Source: QZKY01 sp963666295
GTDB lineage: Bacteria > Pseudomonadota > Gammaproteobacteria > Burkholderiales > Burkholderiaceae_D
Direction: 5' to 3'
NCBI GenBank assembly: GCA_963666295.1
Contig: OY762707.1
Location: 1 to 64,000, forward strand
DNA: 64,000 bases
The notes under the pieces were generated by a model that did no database searches, had not been told where the DNA came from, and was given only the letters and a program-made list of their open reading frames with translations. This document shows positions 24,769-33,949 of this stretch, one piece after another. Every line of letters starts with the position of its first letter. Positions within the stretch are counted from its first letter, which is position 1. The translations under genes and the position numbers were made by a program.

Positions 24769-27012
24769 TCATGGCCCCGAAAAGGGTTTCATGCGCAACA
24801 TGCGCAGCCCGTTTGCGACCACGAGCAAGCTCGCGCCGGTATCTGCAAACACTGCCATCCACATGGTCGCCATGCCCATGACCGCCAATATCATGAACAC
24901 CGCTTTTATACCAAGCGCCAGTATGATGTTTTGCCACAAGACCTGATGCGTTTTGCGGGAAAGCGAAATCATATCCGCTACACGCCGCAAGTCATCATTC
25001 ATGATGACAACATCAGCAGATTCCATTGCTGTATCCGTGCCTGCGCCCCCCATGGCAATCCCGATGTGTGCCTTGGCCAGGGCCGGACCATCGTTAATCC
25101 CGTCACCTACCATGGCTGAGGGGCCATAACGCATTTCAAGCTTTTCAATGGCTTCGAGTTTTTCTTCCGGCAGCAGATTGCCTCGCGCATCATCTATGTT
25201 TACCTGCGAACCAATGGCCTGTGTGGTTATCTGATTGTCGCCACTGAGCAAGGCAGAGGCCAAGCCCAATTCGTGAAGCGCCTTTACTGCCTCAATTGAA
25301 TCCATCCTGATCGTGTCTGCAACAGCAAAAATAGCCAACACGCCCATTTCCTCTGATGCAAGCAAGGCGACGGTGCGCCCTTGATATTCATGTGCCTGTA
25401 GACGTACTTCAATTTCAGGGCTGCAAAGCCCCAGTTCATGTATCAGCGCATGATTGCCCAGCACAAGCTTGCTGCCCCCAATACGGGCGCTTACCCCCCT
25501 GCCCGCAATGGCAGTGAAGCTTCCAGGTTGCAAGAGGGCGCCGTCAAGATCGCGTGCAATCGCTTGTGAAACTGGATGACCTGAATGGGCTGCGACACTG
25601 GCCGCCCATTGTCTGATCTGGTGTGCATTATTTCCCGAGGAAAGTATTTCCGTCGCAATCAGACGTGGCTGACCTTCCGTGATGGTGCCTGTCTTGTCCA
25701 TTGCTACCACGCGCAAATTGCGCGCTTCTTCCAGATAAACGCCGCCCTTGATCAGAATGCCGCGTCTTGCCGCATTCGTCAGGCCGCTGACAACGGTCAC
25801 GGGCGTGGAAATCACGAGAGCGCAGGGGCAGGAAATCACCAGCATCACCAGCGCCTTGTAGACTGACTGCCCCCAACTCCAGCCCAGAAACCAAGGTGTA
25901 ACCAGTGCAACCAGTAATGCCATTACGAATACGGCAGGGGTGTAGATGCTCGCGAAGCGATCAACCATTCGGTGCATGGGCGCGCGTGAGTTGTGTGCTT
26001 CTTCTATGGTGTGAATGATGCGCGCCAGCGTGGTGTTTGATGCTGTTGCCGTAGTGCGAAACTCCAGCGTCGCGGTCTCGTTGATCGTGCCGGCAAAAAC
26101 CGGATCACCAATATTCTTTTCAACCGGGATGCTTTCGCCGGTAATCGGCGCCTGATTGATCGTGCTGCTGCCTGAAGTCACGATGCCATCCAGAGGAACG
26201 CGCTCCCCCGGTTTGACGCGCACAATGCTCTCCAGCGCTACCTCTTCGGCAGGTTCAGCGTGCCAGTGTCCATGTGCTGCATTGAATACTTCAGCTACAT
26301 TCGGACTGAGCGCCAGTAAATCCCTGACTGCATTGCGCGCGCGATCAACGGACCTCGCCTCTATGACCTCTGCAATTGCGTACAACGCCATCACCATTGC
26401 CGCTTCCGGCCACTGGCCGATCAGGAATGCGCCTGTTACTGCCACTGTCATGAGCGCATTAATATTTAATCTTAAATATCGTAGTGCTATCAGTCCCTTT
26501 TTGTAGGTTGAAAAACCCGACAAGGAAATGGCGACGCCAGCTATTACCATTCCGATGCCACGATACGCCAGCGTATCGGGCGCAAAATACGCCAGCCCTT
26601 CAGAAAAAAAGGCGAGTGCAAGCCCCAATATCAGGCGCATCAACTCACGTTTTATCGGTGGTGTATGTGCGGAAATCGAGCCATCCGAGTTAGAGGAAAG
26701 CGATTGCGGATTGAATCCGGCGCGACCAATCGCCTCAAGCGCCAAGGCAAGTGCGTCTTCGGTTGCGTCAATCGTCAGCGTGCGCGCACCCAAATGAAAA
26801 CGCAAACCACGAATGCCAGAAATCCCGGAAAGCGCCTGCCGGATTTCTCCTTCTTCAACGGCGCAATCCATGGCCTGGATGTAATAGGTATGCCCACCGG
26901 CAAGCCCTGCGTGATCAACAGTTGGTGCTGGTGAACAGGGTTCGTGATGCGCGCCGCAGCACGCATGTTGATGACGTTCATGGTGGTGCAAATGGTTATC
27001 GTGTGAGCACAT
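24769..27012 (-). CDS. Zn2+/Cd2+/Pb2+-exporting P-type ATPase (CadA/ZntA type)
   Basis: A P1B-type metal pump of 747 residues. The N-terminus (1-34) is rich in His and Cys. It is followed by a metal-binding HMA domain with MDCAVEE (about 48-54), as in ZntA. The membrane CPC motif (SCPCALVISTP, about residue 392), the phosphorylation site DKTGTIT (about 438) and GDGINDGPALA (about 635) are all present. It exports zinc, cadmium or lead. The ATG at 27012 has AGGAG six bases upstream. An open extension to 27078 only reads into the end of an adjacent tnpB element. The divergent MerR-type gene at 28447 is its likely regulator, now separated from it by that element. Confidence 0.93.
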   Translation of the reverse strand: MCSHDNHLHHHERHQHACCGAHHEPCSPAPTVDHAGLAGGHTYYIQAMDCAVEEGEIRQALSGISGIRGLRFHLGARTLTIDATEDALALALEAIGRAGFNPQSLSSNSDGSISAHTPPIKRELMRLILGLALAFFSEGLAYFAPDTLAYRGIGMVIAGVAISLSGFSTYKKGLIALRYLRLNINALMTVAVTGAFLIGQWPEAAMVMALYAIAEVIEARSVDRARNAVRDLLALSPNVAEVFNAAHGHWHAEPAEEVALESIVRVKPGERVPLDGIVTSGSSTINQAPITGESIPVEKNIGDPVFAGTINETATLEFRTTATASNTTLARIIHTIEEAHNSRAPMHRMVDRFASIYTPAVFVMALLVALVTPWFLGWSWGQSVYKALVMLVISCPCALVISTPVTVVSGLTNAARRGILIKGGVYLEEARNLRVVAMDKTGTITEGQPRLIATEILSSGNNAHQIRQWAASVAAHSGHPVSQAIARDLDGALLQPGSFTAIAGRGVSARIGGSKLVLGNHALIHELGLCSPEIEVRLQAHEYQGRTVALLASEEMGVLAIFAVADTIRMDSIEAVKALHELGLASALLSGDNQITTQAIGSQVNIDDARGNLLPEEKLEAIEKLEMRYGPSAMVGDGINDGPALAKAHIGIAMGGAGTDTAMESADVVIMNDDLRRVADMISLSRKTHQVLWQNIILALGIKAVFMILAVMGMATMWMAVFADTGASLLVVANGLRMLRMKPFSGP

Positions 27013-27028
27013 CTCAACTCCTTTTTCG

Positions 27029-28372
27029 TTGACATCCTCTCCGGCATGAATGCTGAAGATTCCTACGGCGCTACGCATGGAGGATCTCCTGCATAGTCGC
27101 TTCGGCAGGTTCCTGCTTCACAGGGTGGCCTTGCTGCACCATTCCTCCACAGGCAATCACGGCATGCACTGCCGCTAAAATATTCAGTGCGCCGACCAGA
27201 TCGGCATTAGCTTCATGGCCGCATTCGACGCACGCGAACTGCGCCTGTGTTTTGCGGTTGTCTTTTGCCACATAGCCGCAAGCCGGACACGTCTGGCTGG
27301 TGTAGTGCGGCGACACGGCAACCAGCATGCCACCGTTCCAGTTCTGCTTGTATTCGAGCTGACGCCTGAACTCAGACCAGCCCTGATCCAGTATCGAACG
27401 GTTCAGGCCGGACTTCTGCCTGACGTTTCTTCCCGGATTGTCGATGGTGCCTTTTGCTGAAGCCGACATATTGGTGACTTTCAAATCCTCGATGATGATC
27501 AAAGCGTGGTTTTTGCAGAGATCCGTCGTGGTCTTGTGTAGAAAGTCGCGCCGGCAGTTGGCGATGGTGTGATGGATACGCTGGACTCTGGCATAGGCCT
27601 TTTTCCAGTTGTTGCTGAACTTCTTTTTGCGAGACATTGCCCTTTGAACACGGGCAAGTCGGCGCTGGTGCTTCTTGAAACTGTTAAGCGGCGCGATACA
27701 GCTACCATCGCTCATGGTGGCGAATCTTGTGATGCCCACGTCAATCCCGATAGCTGTCGTGGAGTTCGGCATCGGCCGCTCGACCTCGCGTTCTGTCTGG
27801 ATCGAGACAAACCATCTGTTGCCGGAAAACGATACGGTGACGTTCTTGATAGTGCCAGGCACGTCACGACTGTTGCGATAGCGCACCCATCCGAGCTTGG
27901 GCAGAAACACGCGGTTGTTAGCCTGGTCGAGCCTGCAACCTTGCGGATACCGAAAATTGTCGGATTGGCCCTTACGCTTGAAGCGCGGAAAGTCGGCGCG
28001 CTTCTGAAAGAAGTTCACGTATGCACGTTCGAGGTTTTTCAGGGATTGCTGCAATGCTTGAGAGGGGGCGTCAGCCAGCCACGGCAGTTCTTGCTTCCAC
28101 GTCGGCAACTGGTTGGCCAGTTTCGTATAGCTAAACCGCGTTTTCTGATCGGCGGCATACCATTCCTTTTGCAGCGCCAGTGCCTTGTTGTATACGAACC
28201 GGCACATACTGGCATAGCGGCGCATCTTGCGCTGTTGCTCACCGTTTGGCATGAGTTCGTATTCGTAGGCTTGTAGTCGTTTCATACTGTTTATATACAG
28301 CATCAAATTGAAAATGCGCAACCCAGGCGCTTATATCCGCGCCCTGAACGGCGAGGTTTTACGCGCTAACCG
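27029..28372 (-). mobile_element. IS200/IS605-group element carrying only tnpB (IS1341-like)
   Basis: The element contains a single tnpB gene. The right end, read on the minus strand, carries an imperfect hairpin (GCAT/ATGC core) followed by GAGGATGTCAA, the usual end of such elements. The left end includes the characteristic AAAACCTCGCCGTTCAGGG subterminal sequence with GC-rich foldback (28316-28370). There is no tnpA. Boundaries are inferred from these hallmarks; the left tip could be a few bases off. It sits between the metal-responsive promoter and the P-type ATPase gene. Confidence 0.75.
27071..28285 (-). CDS. tnpB: TnpB, RNA-guided nuclease of an IS200/IS605-type element
   Basis: A 404-residue OrfB/TnpB protein. 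The RuvC-like catalytic residues appear intact: Asp in GIDVGITRFAT (about residue 180), Glu in IIIEDLKV (about 265) and Asp in HEANADLVGALNI (about 358). A zinc ribbon is formed by CPACGY and CVECGH. TnpB proteins use an RNA made from the element's right end to cut DNA next to a short flanking motif. The full length and intact residues suggest an active protein. The ATG at 28285 was chosen; the frame upstream to 28321 lies in the left end. Confidence 0.92.
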   Translation of the reverse strand: MKRLQAYEYELMPNGEQQRKMRRYASMCRFVYNKALALQKEWYAADQKTRFSYTKLANQLPTWKQELPWLADAPSQALQQSLKNLERAYVNFFQKRADFPRFKRKGQSDNFRYPQGCRLDQANNRVFLPKLGWVRYRNSRDVPGTIKNVTVSFSGNRWFVSIQTEREVERPMPNSTTAIGIDVGITRFATMSDGSCIAPLNSFKKHQRRLARVQRAMSRKKKFSNNWKKAYARVQRIHHTIANCRRDFLHKTTTDLCKNHALIIIEDLKVTNMSASAKGTIDNPGRNVRQKSGLNRSILDQGWSEFRRQLEYKQNWNGGMLVAVSPHYTSQTCPACGYVAKDNRKTQAQFACVECGHEANADLVGALNILAAVHAVIACGGMVQQGHPVKQEPAEATMQEILHA

Positions 28373-28379
28373 ATAACCT

Positions 28380-28410
28380 ATTAAAATCCCTGTAGTGACT
28401 ACAGGGTCAA
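28380..28410 (-). promoter_or_regulatory. MerR-type metal-responsive promoter and operator
   Basis: On the minus strand, TTGACC (28405-28410) and TTTAAT (28380-28385) are separated by 19 bases, the overlong spacer typical of MerR-activated promoters. The spacer contains most of the perfect 19-bp palindrome CCCTGTAGTGACTACAGGG (28388-28406). It points toward tnpB and the P-type ATPase and overlaps the region upstream of the regulator gene. Confidence 0.85.
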
Positions 28411-28446
28411 GACCTGAAATCATTTTCAATATTGACAAGGCGTTTT

Positions 28447-28914
28447 ATGAAAATTGGCGAACTTGCACGCATGACCGGCACGCCGGTAGAAACGATTCGA
28501 TACTATGAGCGCGAAGGGCTTGTGCCCAAAGCGGCGCGAACAGCCAGTAACTACCGAATTTATGGGAAAGCGCACGCGGAGCGCTTGTCTTTTATCAGAA
28601 ATTGCCGAAATCTGGATATGGCTTTGAGCGAAATCCGTGCGCTACTGCAATTCAAGGAGGCACCATCCGAAAGCTGTGAAGCGAGCGTGGTGCTGGATGA
28701 GCATATTGAGCATGTCGCGACAAGAATTACTGAACTTCAGGCGCTTAAAGAACAGCTTGAAAATTTGCGCACGCAATGCCAGAGCGAACATATTGACGCC
28801 TCGTGCAGTATTCTTGATGCCCTTTCTCAAAACATGCCGGCTGCAAAAAAAACCGCAAGCCTGCGAACCGACCATGTTCATGGCACACATGCTGGAATCA
28901 ATGCAATAAAATAA
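28447..28914 (+). CDS. MerR-family heavy-metal regulator (CadR/PbrR-like)
   Basis: A 155-residue MerR regulator. The winged helix shows MKIGELARMTGTPVETIRYY and EREGLVPKAARTASNYRIY. A long dimerisation helix and a metal-binding loop follow. Cys at about 77, 111 and 120 match the three-Cys pattern of CadR/PbrR proteins, and the C-terminal tail holds three His (HVHGTH). It would activate the P-type ATPase promoter when Cd, Pb or Zn binds. The ATG at 28447 follows AAGG; a TTG at 28432 is less likely. Confidence 0.9.
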   Translation: MKIGELARMTGTPVETIRYYEREGLVPKAARTASNYRIYGKAHAERLSFIRNCRNLDMALSEIRALLQFKEAPSESCEASVVLDEHIEHVATRITELQALKEQLENLRTQCQSEHIDASCSILDALSQNMPAAKKTASLRTDHVHGTHAGINAIK

Positions 28915-28977
28915 TTCATGCAAAACAGTCGCTTAAGAACACAATCAAACATTTCACATTAGATCAAGCAATGCCCT

Positions 28978-29916
28978 TTATGAGGTCAACGCAATAAGTA
29001 ATGGCGTAACAAAAGCAGCCAGCATGGTTGAAAGCACCATGCTTGAAGCAACTGGCCCCTTGGTTGTGTTGAAATGCTCCGCCATCAAATAGGCATTCAC
29101 ACCCACTGGGAGCGACGCCATCATGACAATCGTTTGCATTTCTGTTTTGGGCAAGCCTATGAGCAGCGCCAGTGCCCAAACCAATAACGGTTGCACCAGG
29201 AGTTTTAGACTCGTAATAACGACACTCTGGCGCCACCCTTCACGAATGCCGTATTCAGCAAGCCCCATGCCGATCACAACAAGTGCCGTTGGCGCAGCGG
29301 CTTTGGCGGTCATATGAAGTGAGGTATCCACAAAGTCCGGCATCTGCAAGCCACTAAAGCCGTACAGCACGCCCAACATGATCGATGCAATGACCGGATT
29401 GCTTATCACGCTTTTAACCGTGTGAAAAAAGCCTGCGCGAGAAAGTCTTCCCTGTTGCGACCATTCGACCGAAATTGTCACCAGCATCCAGAGTAACGGG
29501 CCGTTAAACGCAATAATCAAAGCCACTGTCGGCATGGCAGCTTCACCCAGCGCCATTTGCGCCAGTGGCACGCCCAGAAAAACGTTGTTGCCGTAAATGC
29601 CGCCCAGCCCGAACACGGACTGCGCCGAACCATCCATCTTGAAAAGTTTCCAGGACAGCAAGCGTCCGATAGCGAATACGCACAGACAACTGCCGAAAAA
29701 AGCGACCAGCAGACGCATATCGACAGCTGGCAAACTGGAAATCCGGCTCATTGATTTGAAAAGCAAGGCCGGCACGGCAATGTTGAATACAAATTTCGAC
29801 AAGCCTTTGGTCACATTGGGCGACCACTTTCCAATGCGCACGACCAGATAGCCGAGCAAAATCAGCAAAAAGAGCGATGAGGAAAGCGCGATGTGATGGG
29901 GTAGGGTGGACAGCAC
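28978..29916 (-). CDS. AEC-family transporter
   Basis: A 312-residue integral membrane protein with about ten helices in two similar halves. The N-terminal half contains FNIAVPALLFKSMSR and GNNVFLGVPLAQMALG, and the C-terminal half contains MMASLPVGVNAYLMAEHFN, the signature of the auxin-efflux-carrier family. Bacterial members move small organic anions such as malate or malonate; the substrate here is unknown. It starts with GTG at 29916, just after the flavoprotein gene stop, with no clear ribosome site, so coupled translation is likely. Confidence 0.88.
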   Translation of the reverse strand: MLSTLPHHIALSSSLFLLILLGYLVVRIGKWSPNVTKGLSKFVFNIAVPALLFKSMSRISSLPAVDMRLLVAFFGSCLCVFAIGRLLSWKLFKMDGSAQSVFGLGGIYGNNVFLGVPLAQMALGEAAMPTVALIIAFNGPLLWMLVTISVEWSQQGRLSRAGFFHTVKSVISNPVIASIMLGVLYGFSGLQMPDFVDTSLHMTAKAAAPTALVVIGMGLAEYGIREGWRQSVVITSLKLLVQPLLVWALALLIGLPKTEMQTIVMMASLPVGVNAYLMAEHFNTTKGPVASSMVLSTMLAAFVTPLLIALTS

Positions 29917-29934
29917 GGTGATGCTATTCCGGCG

Positions 29935-31542
29935 CTAGCGATTTTGCACCAGACTCAGTGCAACGGCTTCCGCAACCCGGATGCCGTCCACCGCTGAGGA
30001 AAGAATGCCACCTGCATAGCCAGCCCCTTCACCGGCCGGGTAAAGGCCGCGCACATTAACACTTTGCAAATCGTCATCATGGCGCCTGATGCGGATCGGT
30101 GAAGAGGTGCGTGTTTCCACGCCGGTTAGCAGCGCGTCGTGCATTGCATAGCCTGGAATTTTGTGTTCGAACGCAGGCAATGCTTCACGCATGGCTTCGA
30201 TCGCGTAGTCGGGCAAGGCGCTCGAAAGATCGCATGGCTTCACGCCCGGCTTGTAGGATGGGATCACGCTCCCAAACACGGTCGACGGGCGGCCTGCAAG
30301 AAAATCGCCCACCAATTGACCCGGCGCGTCGTAATTCGAGCCGCCTAGCTCAAAAGCACGCGTTTCAATCCGGCGTTGAAATTCAATCCCTGCCAATGGA
30401 TGTTCAGAATAATCAGAAGGGGATATGCCCACCACGATTGCGGCATTGGCATTATGCTCGGCGCGCGAATACTGGCTCATGCCATTAGTGACAATACGAC
30501 CGGGCTCGGAAGCTGCAGCCACCACTGTGCCACCAGGGCACATGCAAAAGCTGTACACCGAACGCCCATTCTTGCAGTGATGCACCAAATGGTAATCCGC
30601 CGCACCCAATAAGGGGTGGCCGGCATTGGCACCAAAACGACATCGATCAATCATCGATTGCGGATGTTCAATGCGAAACCCAACCGAGAACGGCTTGGCC
30701 TCAATCGCGACGCCTCGCTCGTACAGCATTTCGAATGTGTCGCGCGCACTGTGACCAACCGCCAGCACCACGTGGTCGGATTCGATCTGCTCACCACTGG
30801 CCAGCGTGACGCCCCGTACCGCGCCGTTTTCGATATTGATGTCGGTAACTTTGCTTTGAAACCGAAATTCACCGCCGAGCGCCTCAATTTCGGCACGCAT
30901 TTGTTCGACCATCTTCACCAGCCTGAAGGTGCCGATGTGCGGCTTGCTGATGTAGAGGATTTCTTCTGGCGCGCCCGCCTTCACAAACTCTTCCAGCACC
31001 TTGCGTCCGTAATGCTTGGGGTCGCGAATCTGTGTATGCAGTTTTCCGTCGGAAAACGTTCCCGCACCGCCTTCACCAAACTGGACATTGGATTCCGCAT
31101 CAAGTTCGCGTTTGCGCCAGAAACCGAAGGTATCAACGGTGCGCTCACGCACCTTTTTGCCGCGCTCGAGAATGATTGGGCGAAATCCGCTTTGCGCCAA
31201 AATCAGCGCTGCCAGCAGGCCACAAGGGCCCAACCCGACGACAACCGGACGCGAAGCAAGCGAGGCGGGCGCCCGCGCGACAAAGCGATAGTGCGTATCG
31301 GTTGCGTTCTTGATGTGCGGGTGATTGACGTGTTGCGCCAGCAGGCGCTCATCATCTGTTGTTGAAACGTCAAGCGTATAGATGAAAAAAATCCGATTTT
31401 TCTTGCGTGCATCAATGCCTCGCCGAAATATCGTAAATTCCTGCAACGCATCCGGTTCAATCGCCAAGCGCTCCAGAATGGCCTGTCGAAGCGCCGCTTC
31501 AGCGTGGTCAATGGGAAGTCGGATTTCAGTTAGTCGCAACAT
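29935..31542 (-). CDS. FAD-dependent dehydrogenase (COG2509 type)
   Basis: A 535-residue flavoprotein. After an N-terminal domain of about 90 residues comes the dinucleotide-binding motif VVGLGPCGLLAALILAQSG (a GxGPxGL variant) with ILERG at the end of the second strand. SNVQFGEGGAGTFSDGKL and HVVLAVGHSARDTFEML are typical of this uncharacterised family. C-terminal GLYPAGEGAGYAGGILSSA closes the FAD fold. The substrate is unknown. It is 18 bases upstream of the AEC carrier gene on the same strand. Confidence 0.88.
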   Translation of the reverse strand: MLRLTEIRLPIDHAEAALRQAILERLAIEPDALQEFTIFRRGIDARKKNRIFFIYTLDVSTTDDERLLAQHVNHPHIKNATDTHYRFVARAPASLASRPVVVGLGPCGLLAALILAQSGFRPIILERGKKVRERTVDTFGFWRKRELDAESNVQFGEGGAGTFSDGKLHTQIRDPKHYGRKVLEEFVKAGAPEEILYISKPHIGTFRLVKMVEQMRAEIEALGGEFRFQSKVTDINIENGAVRGVTLASGEQIESDHVVLAVGHSARDTFEMLYERGVAIEAKPFSVGFRIEHPQSMIDRCRFGANAGHPLLGAADYHLVHHCKNGRSVYSFCMCPGGTVVAAASEPGRIVTNGMSQYSRAEHNANAAIVVGISPSDYSEHPLAGIEFQRRIETRAFELGGSNYDAPGQLVGDFLAGRPSTVFGSVIPSYKPGVKPCDLSSALPDYAIEAMREALPAFEHKIPGYAMHDALLTGVETRTSSPIRIRRHDDDLQSVNVRGLYPAGEGAGYAGGILSSAVDGIRVAEAVALSLVQNR

Positions 31543-31639
31543 GGAATTCGTTCAGATCAAAGAGGGCAGGAAAAACCTGAAAGCACAGCACTTCATTTTA
31601 CTACTGACCGACGATCAGCAACCCGGTTTTGCGTTGTAA

Positions 31640-32437
31640 CTAGGGCACAGGCAAATTAAAAGAGCCCGACATAAAGTGCGACAGCACGTTAAACCCCTGA
31701 TAGAAGATTTTTTCCAGCGGCGTGACGAAGTAGGGTAGTACCATGCCGATCATCAGGAAGCCCACGCCGATTGTGATCGGAAAACCGATACCGAACAGGT
31801 TCAGTTGTGGTGCGGCGCGGGTCAAAATACCAAGCGACATATTCGTTATCAATAACACGGCTATCATCGGCAATGCCAGCTGAACGCCGCCACTGAAAAC
31901 ACGACCGCCCCAGATGGCAATGTCCTGAAACATATTGCCACTCACCATCAGGCCGGTGATGGGAAGTGTCTTGAAACTTTCTGCAAGCAGTGACAGCACC
32001 AGCAAATGCAGGTTGGTAGCCAGATAAATCATCAGCGTGACCAGGGCCAGAAACTGGCTGATTGCAGATGAGCGACCCTGTGATACGGGATCGTAGAAGG
32101 TGGCAAACCCCAGGCCCATGGTCATGCCCGTAATCTCGCCTGCCATCTCGACAGCAGCAAAGACAATGCGTACCGTAAACCCCATCGCAGCACCAATAAT
32201 GAATTGCTGCGCCAAAATCAGGATGCCGTCAACCGACATCAAGTCCGCTGCAGGGAGCGTTTCTATGGAAGGTGCGAGAATCAGCGCCAGCATGACGCCA
32301 AGCACCAGCTTGATCTGGGTGGGTACGTTTACATTACCAAAAAGTGGTGCAACTGAAATCAGGCCGAGAATGCGCGTCAGCGGCCAAAAGAAGGACGCGA
32401 CCAAAGCCAGCAATTCTGTACTCGTAATCGTAATCAT
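31640..32437 (-). CDS. fliR: Flagellar export apparatus protein FliR
   Basis: A 265-residue inner-membrane protein of the flagellar type III export gate. It has about six hydrophobic segments and the family pattern RILGLISVAPLFGNVNVPTQ near the start and FNLFGIGFPITIGVGFL later. It is the last gene of the fliL-M-N-O-P-Q-R group. Confidence 0.93.
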   Translation of the reverse strand: MITITSTELLALVASFFWPLTRILGLISVAPLFGNVNVPTQIKLVLGVMLALILAPSIETLPAADLMSVDGILILAQQFIIGAAMGFTVRIVFAAVEMAGEITGMTMGLGFATFYDPVSQGRSSAISQFLALVTLMIYLATNLHLLVLSLLAESFKTLPITGLMVSGNMFQDIAIWGGRVFSGGVQLALPMIAVLLITNMSLGILTRAAPQLNLFGIGFPITIGVGFLMIGMVLPYFVTPLEKIFYQGFNVLSHFMSGSFNLPVP

Positions 32438-32489
32438 GTGCGTGACTGCATGACATTTTGAATCGCGGCTGTGTTGTCGGAAAAAATCG

Positions 32490-32759
32490 CTATCCCACCA
32501 GATTGGGGATGCTTGTAAATAGTTGGCGCATGTAATCCGTCATGATGGACAGCATCCACGGCCCAGCAAATAAAAGCGACAACAAAATACCTGCCAGCTT
32601 GGGAATAAAGGAAAGCGTCATTTCATTAATTTGTGTTGCTGCCTGAAAAATACTGACTACCAGACCAATAATCAGCGCGGTAAGCAGCATGGGCGCAGCA
32701 ATCATCAGCGTAATCTGGATGGCATGGCGCCCCATTGAAATGACACTTTCCGGACTCAT
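32490..32759 (-). CDS. fliQ: Flagellar export apparatus protein FliQ
   Basis: An 89-residue protein with two membrane helices and the FliQ signature PMLLTALIIGLVVSIFQAAT followed by QINEMTLSFIPK. The ATG at 32759 has AGGGGA upstream; the longer frame to 32828 lies inside fliP. Confidence 0.95.
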   Translation of the reverse strand: MSPESVISMGRHAIQITLMIAAPMLLTALIIGLVVSIFQAATQINEMTLSFIPKLAGILLSLLFAGPWMLSIMTDYMRQLFTSIPNLVG

Positions 32760-32769
32760 GGCATATCCC

Positions 32770-33540
32770 CTAGAAAAAGCTTTGTGCAAGTGAGCCGATA
32801 AGCAACTGCCAACCATCAACCAGCACAAAAAGCATCAATTTGAACGGTAATGACACAATGGCCGGAGACACCATCATCATACCCATCGACATCAGGACAC
32901 TGGCCACAACCATGTCAATGATCAGGAAGGGAATAAATATGGCAAAACCGATCTGAAAGGCGGTTTTAAGCTCGCTGGTAACGAATGCCGGAATCAGCAC
33001 GCTCATCGGCACATCTTCCGGACCTTGCAAATCAGGCGTGTCGGAGAGCTTCACGTACAGCGCCAGATCGGATTCGCGCGTTTGCTTCAACATAAATTGT
33101 TTCAGCGGTTCAGAACCCTTTTCCATTGCTTTGGTCATTGAAATCTTGTTTTCCGAAAACGGCTGATAAGCTTCGGTGTAAATCTTGTTGAAGACAGGAC
33201 TCATGACGAAAAATGTCAGAAACAGAGCCAGGCCCAGCAAAACCTGATTCGGAGGCGCACTTTGTGTGCCCAATGCCTGCCTCAACATCGACAGCACAAT
33301 GATGATCCGTGTAAAGCCCGTCATCATTAACAATACAGCCGGCAGGAAGGTAAGACTGGTCAGCAGCAGCAACGTTTCGATGCTGAGCGAGTAACTCTGA
33401 CCGCCACCAGCAATGGGGACACTCTTGACTGCAGGAAAACCCTGTGCGCAACTCAGCGCAGGAAGGGCAAGCAGCAAAAGTGGCCACAGCCGCAGCCAGG
33501 TGCGCGGCCTCAAGCTAATTTTTGAAAGCTTACTTGGCAT
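32770..33540 (-). CDS. fliP: Flagellar export apparatus protein FliP
   Basis: A 256-residue export-gate protein with a cleavable signal peptide (WLRLWPLLLLALPALSCAQG). Family hallmarks are FLPAVLLMMTGFTRIIIVLS, RQALGTQSAPPNQVLLGLAL and the C-terminal helices MVVASVLMSMGMMMVSP. The start is between 33540 and 33558; both overlap the end of fliO, and 33540 is chosen because GGA lies upstream at normal spacing. Confidence 0.94.
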   Translation of the reverse strand: MPSKLSKISLRPRTWLRLWPLLLLALPALSCAQGFPAVKSVPIAGGGQSYSLSIETLLLLTSLTFLPAVLLMMTGFTRIIIVLSMLRQALGTQSAPPNQVLLGLALFLTFFVMSPVFNKIYTEAYQPFSENKISMTKAMEKGSEPLKQFMLKQTRESDLALYVKLSDTPDLQGPEDVPMSVLIPAFVTSELKTAFQIGFAIFIPFLIIDMVVASVLMSMGMMMVSPAIVSLPFKLMLFVLVDGWQLLIGSLAQSFF

Positions 33541-33949
33541 TGCGTTTATCCATGACATTTTGCAGCCACGACGAAAACGGGCGAGAACTGGCCACTTCTT
33601 CCTCGGATGGCCCCACTCCTTCTTGCCTGGGCATTGTGGAAAGTGTATTCACTTGACCCGGCGCAACGCCAATTACAATCCATTGATCAGCCACTTCAAC
33701 AACCAGGACGCGCTCACGACTACCAACGGCAACGCCTCCCACAATTTTGATATTCGTGCCGTGTGCCATCTTGGGAGCGCCAAAGCGCTTCAGCAACCAG
33801 GCCGCCCCGAACATCAAACCGAGAACGACAAGCAAGCCAATAAAGACTTGCACCAATCCGCCGGTGGCCGATGAGGGCGTGGCGGATTCAGCAGCAAAAG
33901 CCGTAATGCTTGGCGTTGAAAATAAAAGAGCGGTTAATACGCGTATCAT
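33530..33949 (-). CDS. fliO: Flagellar biosynthesis protein FliO
   Basis: A 139-residue protein with an N-terminal hydrophobic stretch and a second helix (VQVFIGLLVVLGLMFGAAWL), then the cytoplasmic FliO domain (KIVGGVAVGSRERVLVVEV, WIVIGVAPGQVNTL). It assists FliP ring assembly. It overlaps fliP at its end and fliN at its start. Confidence 0.9.
   Translation of the reverse strand: MIRVLTALLFSTPSITAFAAESATPSSATGGLVQVFIGLLVVLGLMFGAAWLLKRFGAPKMAHGTNIKIVGGVAVGSRERVLVVEVADQWIVIGVAPGQVNTLSTMPRQEGVGPSEEEVASSRPFSSWLQNVMDKRNAK

Noticed and set aside
27012..27078. Longer N-terminus for the P-type ATPase
   Set aside because: The extra codons come from the right end of the tnpB element; the ATG at 27012 has AGGAG upstream.
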